Shown: positions 10,604 to 19,800 of the stretch, piece after piece
Position numbering within the stretch: the stretch's first letter is position 1
How the letters are laid out: every line of letters starts with the position of its first letter
From: Catenaria anguillulae PL171
Lineage: Eukaryota; Blastocladiomycota; Blastocladiomycetes; Blastocladiales; Catenariaceae
Length of the DNA: 21,318 nt
Reading direction: 5' to 3'
NCBI GenBank assembly: GCA_002102555.1
Contig: MCFL01000358.1
Coordinates: 1 to 21,318, forward strand
The notes under the pieces: model-generated
Database searches by the model: none
Told to the model about the DNA's origin: nothing
The model's input: the letters and a program-made list of their open reading frames with translations, nothing else
Translations under genes and position numbers: made by a program

Positions 10604-12961
10604 ATGGCGCCGCCACCGTCCTCCTGTCAGCTTTGCCTCTCCTCAAGCTCTCAACGGTCGCAGTGCCCATGTTTGCCATCCGCTCTGTCAAGGGCACCGC
10701 CGGCGGCCTCAGCAGCCGATCCAAAGTCGATTCCGTGCGACTGCAAGTGCGCTCAGATCTCTTCTAACGCAACTGCAGACCATCACTCGTCCTTGGTTCC
10801 GGCTATGCCCGTTCAGGGGACTGCCACCATCCCGCTCGCACCGCCGCCACGACTTTCCATGCTCGGGGCCGCTTCAACCTCGGTGTCCATCGGCATCCTG
10901 TCGCCGCATGCAGTCCCATTGCCGCCAACACCAATTTCTCTGCCACCCGGTCTCGCGCAGTCGACGGATCCTATCGTGATGGACACTTGTCAAGTGGCTT
11001 CCCAGCTCCGTCGCGGCCGGTGCTCAAAGCCAGCGTCACGCTCCAACACCAAGGATTCATTCGCTGCCGCTACTGCAGCCGAAATTGAGGACACACTTGA
11101 CTTGCCCTCGTCTTCCACTTGGCTATCGACCGATCGTGCACCCACTTTAGCGCCAGCAACCGGTGTGGCCGTTGAGGCTGCATCCGCTGCAGTGCGCCGA
11201 CGTACCAAATCCCGACGCGCTCCGTCTCGCACCTCATCCATCCTTCCCACACCAGCGACCCACCCATCACCGATCTCGGCAACTTCGGATGCGAACCTTC
11301 CGCTCTCGACCTACCCATCGACCCTGTCGCTTACCCGTCGCCGTCTCACTTCTCTCCCTCTCTCGCTCCTCGTTCCACACCCAACGCCACATGCATTTGC
11401 TGCTTTACACACGCTCGACCTATCACGCAACCGCCTCACCACTCTGCCTGCTGCGCTTTCGGATCTGGCCAACTTGCGTCACCTCAACCTAGCCCACAAC
11501 CACCTGACAACCCTGCCCCGCCTCCTGTGCGCATTCGAGTACCTGGAATCCCTCATTCTCTCACAAAACCAGCTCACGGGTTCCTTGCCTCCTTGGCTCG
11601 GATATCTGACGCACCTGCAGGTCCTCAAGGTGGACTGCAACCAGTTTTCTGGCAGCGTACCCATGTCCTGGTCGGCTCTCAAACGCCTGCAAGTGCTCGC
11701 CCTGGGCAGCGCAACCTACGGCGGCAACCTGCTCGACTCGATTCCAGAGGGCGTGTTTGCGCACATGCACGCGCTCAAGCACGTCGACCTCGCCTCCAAC
11801 CCGCTGCAACATTTGCCGCGCGACCTGTTTTCGCCACAACTCAAGCACTTGACCTGTGTCAATGTCGAGGGCAACAAGCTCGACACGCTGCCCGACACGA
11901 TCCATCTTGCGCCAAACCTGTCGGCCGTGTATGCGGCAAACAATTTGTTGTGCCGGCTTCCACGGTCCATCATGCAGTGCCCGAAACTCGAGGTGCTGGA
12001 TTTGAGCGGCAATGCCCTGTGCTTTGTGCCCATGGAGCTCATTGTGGCCGTGCATCGACGAAGGGTCACGGTGCTGTTGACTGGCAATCCGTTTACTAGA
12101 TTTCACGAGGTCGGGCATGCCGTTGAGCGCGCCGTAGGCGGACTCGTGAGTGAAGAAGAGCATGTCAATGGCGCGGGCGCGGGTCAGAGTTCCAATAAGG
12201 GCGATTTTGACGACGATGGTGATGCCATGGACGTGGATCGGACCGAGGTGGACGCGAACTCTGTCGAGCACGCCCACGAGCACGGCCAGCCCGTGTACAC
12301 GCCAAGTGACAGAGACCGCGCATACGTGCACCCGGACGCCATTGATTTCAACCCACAACCTGCCCCGATCTCGTCGGCTACTTGTTCGGCCGCCGCCGCC
12401 TACCCATCACCGCCGTCAACCCCACACCTCGATCCACACCCACTCGCTGGGCGCTCAACTACCGGTACCACGGCCGCCACGGCCACTCCGCCGCTGCTCC
12501 GTGTTCCGATCTCCCTGCGCGAACTAGCCGCGCGCAAATCGCTGGATCTCGACCTATGCCCCGACGCGCTTGCCGCGCACCTTCCGCCGCGGCTCATGGC
12601 CATGCTCGATGCCGCGCACGGCGCACAGTGTCCGCGGTGCGCGTCGCCCGTGGTGGGCGAGTACTTGGCCACAGTCGAGGTGGAAAGGGTTTTGGGACAT
12701 GCGCTTGTGCCGGTGCGCAAGCTGTATTGCTCGACAGAGTGTTTGGTTGGCAGGGAGGCAGACGAGGGAGGAGGAGAGAGAGGGGCGGCGGGTGGCAGTG
12801 GGCAGTGTTGCGGGCTGGGCGTCAATTGTTGTCGGGTGGGCGAGAGTCGGTTGAGGCATGGGAATCAGGTTGTGTTGCCTGGAGCAGCAGCAGCTGGAAC
12901 GGAAGCAGGGAGGCCGTTGGGGATGATCCCCGCGAATGTTGTGCGGAGCTGTTTGTGGTGA
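10604..12961 (+). CDS. Leucine-rich-repeat protein with C-terminal four-cysteine (zinc-ribbon-like) module
   Basis: The open frame of 785 residues starts at an ATG in excellent context (GAGCATGGCG). Residues 1-265 are Ser/Pro/Ala-rich and probably disordered. About nine leucine-rich repeats span 267-480 (LHTLDLSRNRLTTLP, LRHLNLAHNHLTTLP, LEVLDLSGNALCFVP), of the short, intracellular Ras-group or SDS22-like type with LxxLP signatures. An acidic, Pro-rich linker follows. Near 676-709, CPRC and, some thirty residues later, CSTEC form a likely zinc-binding module like that at the C-terminus of several fungal and animal LRR proteins. The function is unknown; LRR proteins are usually scaffolds. The true start is uncertain. 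The first 50 residues hold an odd set of cysteines (CQLC, CPC, CDCKC), and TTCTAAC followed by CTGCAG at 10762-10778 looks like an intron end, so the first exon may be elsewhere. I found no upstream donor giving a clearly better reading. Confidence 0.88.
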   Translation: MAPPPSSCQLCLSSSSQRSQCPCLPSALSRAPPAASAADPKSIPCDCKCAQISSNATADHHSSLVPAMPVQGTATIPLAPPPRLSMLGAASTSVSIGILSPHAVPLPPTPISLPPGLAQSTDPIVMDTCQVASQLRRGRCSKPASRSNTKDSFAAATAAEIEDTLDLPSSSTWLSTDRAPTLAPATGVAVEAASAAVRRRTKSRRAPSRTSSILPTPATHPSPISATSDANLPLSTYPSTLSLTRRRLTSLPLSLLVPHPTPHAFAALHTLDLSRNRLTTLPAALSDLANLRHLNLAHNHLTTLPRLLCAFEYLESLILSQNQLTGSLPPWLGYLTHLQVLKVDCNQFSGSVPMSWSALKRLQVLALGSATYGGNLLDSIPEGVFAHMHALKHVDLASNPLQHLPRDLFSPQLKHLTCVNVEGNKLDTLPDTIHLAPNLSAVYAANNLLCRLPRSIMQCPKLEVLDLSGNALCFVPMELIVAVHRRRVTVLLTGNPFTRFHEVGHAVERAVGGLVSEEEHVNGAGAGQSSNKGDFDDDGDAMDVDRTEVDANSVEHAHEHGQPVYTPSDRDRAYVHPDAIDFNPQPAPISSATCSAAAAYPSPPSTPHLDPHPLAGRSTTGTTAATATPPLLRVPISLRELAARKSLDLDLCPDALAAHLPPRLMAMLDAAHGAQCPRCASPVVGEYLATVEVERVLGHALVPVRKLYCSTECLVGREADEGGGERGAAGGSGQCCGLGVNCCRVGESRLRHGNQVVLPGAAAAGTEAGRPLGMIPANVVRSCLW

Positions 12962-13954
12962 GTTACCCAAGTGCTGCGGATACCTTTTTTCGTTGGCACT
13001 CTGTCGTGTCACGATCATGCATCGGTCTCATACGTCAGTAGTGTGTCGTAAAGCGGCCGACTGGTCAATGTATGTATGGACTCTAAATGCTCGCCATTTC
13101 CTTCGTCGTTCACTTGGATGTTATATTTCAGTGCTGGATCGATTCCAAGTCGACTGGAGCTGCAGTTTCGAACTGCTTCAGGCGGGAGCCCACAAACGGC
13201 AGCCACATGGCACTGACGGACAAGGTACGGAGTTGCATTCAAGTGGAAACATTTATATTTCCTGTCCAGTGGACAAAATGTGTTGGAGACCAACGCGGCC
13301 AACGATTGATTGAGTGACGCGTCGAGTCGAGTCGATGGTCTACACACAAGGACCCAAGAATAGAGCGAGTTGTTGGCTGGCGTCGGGCTGGGAAGTGAGA
13401 CAACCTGCTATCAGCTCGGATAAATGATAGTGGTGAGCGATAGACCGAAACAGCGCTCACTTCATTGTCATCCAATATCTGAATCCGAGCCGGCTTGTTG
13501 CAATGTTGCAGTGCAGCGGTGGAATGCTATCGGTACCGCAGCATACAGTGGGGCGCAGCTCAATCAAGTCTTGGTCATCATGTTTACGATGTCGGGACGG
13601 ATTTCGGATTTCGTCCACACTCTTTCACCGACTCTCGAGCTATGATTTACTTGTGTCTCGCCATCGTTGGGCATACAGCATCGACATACTTATACGACCT
13701 GCACAAGCTATTTCAAACATCCATTCCACCCAATCCCAACGTGGGTGTGCACCGCTGACTGCTGGCAAACTGCCTTGACCGCTCCGGGTGATCATCCTTT
13801 GCTGTTTGAAATCCAACGAGCGTTTCAGTTGCACTCCACTCCACCAGCTGACAAGGGCCGAGTGCACCCACCAGCCCATCGTATGATCCCACATACCGGT
13901 ATGCATGCACAAGAGTGATTCTGTCCTGGCATTTGACTCGAATAGTCCGCTGGT
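12962..13954. other. Intergenic region between the LRR gene and the type I membrane-protein gene
   Basis: About 990 bases with lower GC than the genes. Short open frames on both strands (up to about 125 codons) show no motif or coding bias. It should hold the LRR gene's 3' end and the promoter of the next gene. It contains a GTCGA triplet repeat at 13321-13335. I see nothing else that I can support. Confidence 0.4.
13321..13335. repeat. GTCGA x3 tandem repeat
   Basis: Three perfect copies of GTCGA stand in a row between genes. It is probably a trivial microsatellite. Confidence 0.6.
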
Positions 13955-16143
13955 ATGTCATCCCGTCTCTGCTTGCTGTCGCTGCCGCTCTTGCATGCTT
14001 TGCCATCTCCCCCCAACGCCAAGATTCATGCACAAGCAAAACCCCCGTACTGCAAATCTGATTCGAAATGATGCCCTTCTCGCACTCTCCCAGCGGCCCC
14101 TCCTCGTCACCGTCTTCTGCACCGACTGCCGGCAGGGTCGGACCAGCCGAGCCCGTCGAACCTCCGCCGCTTTCCTCCCCTATCGACAGAGCAGTGCCCA
14201 AACCGAAGCCAAAGTCATTTCCTGACAAGGGAGATCCCGCCATGTTTTTGCCCGCAGCCCGACCGGCGAACCTCACCGTCTTCAGTCTTCCGGGCGTGAA
14301 CCCAACAAGCGGTTTCCCGTTCGCCGAGCCAATCAACTCGCACCGCCATGTCTATGCGCTGTGCAATCCCTCTTCGTCCGCCAACGACTGCACTGCGCAA
14401 TTCGAAGACGATCTTTGGTCATGCGCCATGATCAAGTGCTCGCAACAGCTCAACTCCGCCATTGATCGCTCGTCAAAGTTTCGCATTGCCGCGGCCGCCA
14501 GTGCGACCCAACCAGCAACACCCAGTGATGGCTCTGCTCCGCCCACAAGATCGTCGAGCGCATCCGTCTCTGCTGCCGCCAGCGCCTTGCAAGACGGCAC
14601 AGCCTTGCATCAATGCATGCGCTCGCAATGCGCACCACAGTTCATTGCAGCCTACTCGCTTGCGTGCGTCGATCTCGAAAGCACCGAGCTTTTGAGCGCA
14701 AACGTCCGTCTTGAAGGCATGCCACCCGTGGGATTGCGAGGAGGAGATCAAGAGGCGAATGCAGTCAAGTTCAAAGAGTACTCTGCTCGAGCCACGTTGC
14801 GGGCAGCTGGCCTTTCGATCCCTCCCCCGCCCGATAATTCAAATCAGCGGATTGGCATATGCACCTTGTCGCAACCTATCGGCTCACGTTGCCTCGCTTC
14901 CAAGCTTTCTCGCTCTGGTGAGATTAGCGATGCCAACTCGCTTCCCATGTCACCCGAGGTCAAATACTGGCCGGCCCTCGGGACCGTCGTCATTCCCAAA
15001 CTCGGCCCATCCATGCCCGATGCATTCGATCTCTCGATTCCGCAAAACTACTACTTGCCCACTGTCACCTGCAATGCTACCTCCAACACGCTGATTCCCA
15101 TCACGTCCACTCGCTCTGGCGCCTGCACCACCTCCAAGCAGTGCCTCTCTGGCACGTGCATCGACAACAAGTGTGCGCTTGACACTGCCAAGTCTACACT
15201 CACCGCCAGCGACCTGGACGCATTCATCTCCCGTCGGGATCAATCGTCGACACCATCCTCCATGCCCGTCTCGACCATTCCCTCCCAGTCCGCCTCGTCG
15301 GGCCCACCCGAGCCAGTTATCTTCATGCTGCCCGTTGTCGCTCTGGTTGCAGTGATGGTGTGGATCTCGGTGAAACGCCACTCGACGCACCAAAAACGGT
15401 TCGCCTCCGCGCGCAACCTGCGCGGTCTCGGGCAAATGACATCGACGGGCCGCCCAGGCCTCCTGGGCATTACCTTTGCCCCGACATCGTCTTCGCGGCC
15501 CGCACTGGACGCCTGGGGCCCACGTGCGGCATCCGACCGTGCGGCCGAATCGTTCCACGGATGCTCGTCCATGTCGCTGGAGCGCGGGCACGCCATGCTG
15601 GAACCGTTGGATCACGAGACGTTGCCGAGGTACTCGACGTTTGCGCATCGCATGAGCATGATGTTTGTGTCGGCCGTCATGACGACGCTCGGTGGCCAGC
15701 GGCGGGCGTCCATGGTTGGTGTGGATGAGGAAGAGGTGGTTTTGGATTTGGCAGGCGCGCCGCCCGTGCCGCCACTGCCGGCCATAGGGCCAGAGGGTCC
15801 CGTGGCGGCTGAAGCTGCCGAAGCGGCGGCAAATGCCATCATGCCGCCGCCGCCTTCGTACGACGTGCACAGGGAGCATTCGATCGTGGATGTGAGTGTG
15901 GCAGGGAGTGTGAGAAGTAGTCGACCAAGCGTGGATACGTTCGGGACCGTGGCAACGGCATCTGCACCGGCCGCGAGTCGTCCGAGCTCTTTGTTGCGAG
16001 TGTCTTTGTCGCGGCAGCAGTCTGTGCGTGCCTTGTCTGAGCAGGTGGAGGCGAGGGTCGGATTGTTGACGCCTGTCAACGACGATGTTGGCGGGGACGC
16101 AGATGACGGAGATTTGGGGAGCGTTCGGTCCATCATGTCCTGA
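13955..16143 (+). CDS. Type I membrane protein with cysteine-rich ectodomain and PPxY tail
   Basis: The long frame (ATG at 14068) lacks a signal peptide, but an upstream exon 13955-14046 supplies one (MSSRLCLLSLPLLHALPS). It ends at a GTACTG donor. Acceptors at 14135 (CCGGCAG, 89-nt intron) and 14093 (CTCCCAG, 47 nt) both keep the frame; I prefer the first, giving about 699 residues. The ectodomain has scattered cysteine pairs (CTAQFEDDLWSCAMIKC, CMRSQC, CTLSQPIGSRC) and a tight motif CTTSKQCLSGTCIDNKC near residues 360-377, like small disulfide knots of EB or Dickkopf type. One transmembrane segment lies at about 424-444 (VIFMLPVVALVAVMVWISVK), followed by basic residues, so the N-terminus is outside. 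The cytoplasmic tail of about 250 residues is Ser/Ala-rich with a PPSY motif at 603-606 that could bind WW domains of NEDD4/Rsp5-type ligases or their adaptors. The family is unknown; a surface sensor or adhesin is conceivable. Confidence 0.82.
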
Positions 16144-16877
16144 GTGTTGCTTTGCTTACCAGTGTTTCCTTTTTCTTTCTTTCTTTTGTGTTTCTTGGAG
16201 TGCCCCCATTTCTTTCTTCCACACCCTTTCATTTTTGTGTTTGTCCCCATCCATCTCCCGACATACCCTCCTCCCCTCCTCCAACGTCTTCCTTGCATGT
16301 GTCATGTGTCTATCTCACATACTCCTACCACCCCCTCTTTTATGCTTCCGTTTCCACCGGTTACCCACCCGCCAGCTCCCGTCGTTCGCACATTCCACTG
16401 AACTGTTTTTTTTTGTCTTTATTCTTTCAATTGCTCTTGCATCCCGGGCATTCGTTTGGTATTTGCGTCAATAGCGTCAATATTTTCATTCCACATGCTC
16501 CTTTACTTGCCGTGACTTGGGGTTTGTCGCGGCGGCGGCCTTCCTGTCCCATGCAGACTGGTGGCAGCTGAGGTGGCCACAGTCACGGTGCTCTGTGGTG
16601 CTGTCAGTGTCAGGGTGGCCGATTGCCTGCGGGTCGCCCTCGTCATCAACACACCGCCGGCCATCTCAACTCGTCAAGCCGGCGTCGGATCTTGTCGACC
16701 ACTGACACTGTATGTATCGATACCATACCACTTAGTACCTTTGGCACTGTGCTTGAAAAGACTTGTATTCATCCTCGGGTCCCATGCCCGACATTCCGCG
16801 CTTTGTTGATTCACGCCGCCAGCAACTCATCGCCACCGTTACCATCCATTATTGCACACATTCTTCTTCAAGTTGAC
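16144..16877. other. Intergenic region upstream of PAN2, with a pyrimidine-rich tract
   Basis: This stretch of 734 bases starts right after the type I membrane-protein stop. Bases 16160-16440 are strongly biased to C and T on the plus strand. The rest is mixed and should hold the PAN2 promoter; a 10-bp palindrome GTATCGATAC lies at 16714-16723. Open frames here carry no recognisable domain. Confidence 0.5.
16169..16187 (+). repeat. Imperfect (CTTT)n microsatellite
   Basis: CTTTTTCTTTCTTTCTTTT is a short imperfect tetranucleotide run at the start of the pyrimidine-rich tract. It probably lies in the 3' untranslated region of the type I membrane-protein gene. Confidence 0.6.
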
Positions 16878-19800
16878 ATGGACGAAACGGCCGCAGACGA
16901 TCCAAGCACTTTACTCGGCCCTGCCAGTGACCCGGGAACCCCGCCACCCTACCTGCCGCTCGAAACCTACCACGTGGCCTCGCCCGTGGCACCCTCGGGT
17001 GTGACGGCCTTGCGGTTTGACCCACAACAGGAGCTGGTCCATTGCGGCTTCCAGTCGGTCCGTCATCTTTGTCGCTCTCTACTTGCGCCTTTGAGTGAGC
17101 GCACGGCACATTCCGCTCGCTCACGCCGAGCCGTTTGGGGTTCATGTAGGGCCACGTGCGGTCTTTTGCGCTGCCCAACTGCTCGCCCTACACTGCCAAT
17201 GTTGCTCGTACTCGCCCATCCTCGACCTGTGTCCCGATCCCCGTGCAGACCAAGGCTCCATTGTTCTTTCGCCCGATGCAGTCAAGCACATTCACCGCCG
17301 TGGCCGCGTGTTGTGGTCCTTGACGTACGCCAATGTCGGCCGTTACCCCTGAAATGTCCGCACTTCGCCTCCTGACTTTTGATCCACATTCCATCTCTAC
17401 CTTTTCTTCACATCGACCTTTGTCCCATCAGGGCCAAATCCGACATGTCCTCTGCTGGCCTGCTCGCCATGACTCCGCTCCAACACACGCCCACGTCCAC
17501 TTTCTCAACGCTCATCCTGTCGGCCACCTTTTCTCGGCTGCACGTCATCAACGTGGACCGCGGCGCCATTGTACGCGAACTGGTCACGTCCGACTCGCCG
17601 CCGTGCGATATCACCATTTGCGATCGCCCGCACCGCACACGTTACTGACTGGGTCTGCACTCGGAGCCCTGAAGTGGATCGACACGCGTACTTGGAAGGC
17701 GACACAGAGTGTGGCCGTGCACGCAGGTGCGCCCGGCCCGTTTGCTGGCATGGCGTGTGTTGGCGACAGCGGCACCTATGTTGCGACCACGGGCGTGCAC
17801 ACGGGCAGGCAAGTGGTGGATGTGGTGGATGTCAGGATGGGCAAAGTGTTGGGCAAAGTCGCCGTCGGTGCCAGTGTCATGACTGCCGCCAAAGACGGTG
17901 ACTGTGTGCTTGCCGTGAGTGAGGCCGGGGTCTTGTCTGTGGTGGACGTGGGCAAGTTGCAAGTGTCAGCCACCGTCCGCGTGTGGGAGGACGAGGCGGG
18001 TGAGGACGTCATGGCCGCCCCGTTTGCGTGCATGGACGTGTCGCCCTCGGGCGAATTGCTTGTGCTGGGCGATTTGGCTGGCAACACGCATTTTTGGTGC
18101 CCTCCGCGCTCGGCCGGGCCAGTCATGATTCCTGACGATTACAAAGGTGGTACTGGGCACACTTGGAACTGGTATCCGGAGCACGAACTCAAGGTCAACA
18201 CAGACTCGCACCCGATCGAGGTTCCTTCCATGGTCCATGCTGCGCCGTACGTTCCCTGGTCCGAAGATGTATCGTTCAACGCCCATGTTGGCATGCCGCG
18301 CTACACCAAGGACACGTTGATGAGCGGCACGTGGCCCGCGGATCTCATGCACTCTGTGGGACTTCCACCCGCAACCATTCCGGCCACCATTCTTGCCAAT
18401 GCTCGCGGCACTCCGCAGCTGCGCACGGCGCCCAAACCCGCGTCACTTGCGCGCAACACTTGGCCTTACAAGACCAAGACCGAGATCCCCAAATTCAAGT
18501 CAACGCGGCGGCTCCGGTCACGCTCGCGGTCCTCGAGCCGGACCCGCTCCTCGACCCCGGGTACCTCGTCATCGTTGCGTCCCGCACAGACCGAATCGGT
18601 TTTAGAAGACTACAAGCTCATGGAAATCCAGTACTCGCGCTTTGGCGTGCACGACTTTGACTTCCACTTCTTCAACCAGTCGCCCTACATTGGCCTCGAG
18701 CCGGGCTTGCCCAACGCTTACGTCAACAACTACCTGCAAGTCCTGTTTTTCTCGCCCTCGTTCCGCGCACAAGCCATGCGCCACGCGCTCCAGCCCGCAT
18801 GCCAAAAGCCGCTCTGCTTGCTGTGCGAAACCGGGTACCTGTTCCGCATGCTGGACCAAGCTCGGGCGCAAGCAGAGACGACGCCCGTGTGCCGCGCGGC
18901 AAACTGGTGCTCGGCGTTTGCGCATCTCAGGGAAACACACGGCCTTAATTTGCTGGAGAATCCCGCAGTCGGATTCACCAGCGTGGCGACCACCATGGCA
19001 ACGTGCGCAAGGTTCTTGTTGGATCAGTTTCGCAGGGACGATGCCGCCGTGGTTGGCGGCCAGCATCCGGGGCCCGCTGGCCCGGGAGGCGTGGGCACGG
19101 TTGTTGATGAGTTTTGCATTCAGAGCCGCACAGAGGCCACGTGTAACAGCTGCAAGACCCGCACAAGCAAGGTGGTGGATTCGTTCACGGTGGATTTGGT
19201 GTACCCAGGGCATCGCGCGGGCAATCCCGACGTCACGTTTGTCGATGTGCTGCGCGCATCCATGGTGAGTGCGTCAGGAGGCTCGGGGGGCGCCGGGAGT
19301 GGTGGGAAAGCCGGCGGGGCTGGCGGGGATATGGAACGGATTTGGTGTGCAAAGTGCAAGCAGTACCGGCCGACGATGCAGAAACGGTTGCCGGTGAGGG
19401 TACCCGATGTGTTGCAGGTGAATTGCAATGTCAAAGCCGAGTGGAACGCAGACTGGTGGTGTTCCAAGGGTGCGCGCTTTGTCTTTCCGTCATGATCCAT
19501 GGCATTGTTGCCACCTGCTGACTTGCTCCTTCCTTTGACTTGCGTGTACATAGATTCGCACTTCACCGGCATTCCGGGTTCCGGGTTCATGCCTGTTCGG
19601 TTTCGACTTGCCCTGCCAGAACCGAATGCAGAGCCAGTGTTTGAAGCATTGCCCGATGACGGTGAGGCAGGCGAGGATGTTTACACTCTCTCGGTTCGTT
19701 TTTGGTGCATGTCGCCACCCTATGATTCATCCATTCACTGTCTTGCTCGACAGGCGGTTGTATTTGAAGTCACCGAGGGCGGCCGCCCGCACATTGCCAG

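Noticed and set aside
17571-17674. A phase-correct GTACGC...AG intron in PAN2
   Set aside because: It would fix the frame at 17645, but it removes sequence that matches the family (ITICDRP, LTGSALGALKW), so a missing base is the better account. Reads could reverse this.
18640-19490. Active deubiquitinase in PAN2
   Set aside because: The catalytic cysteine motif is replaced by PNAYVNN, as in other PAN2 proteins; the domain is a known pseudoenzyme.
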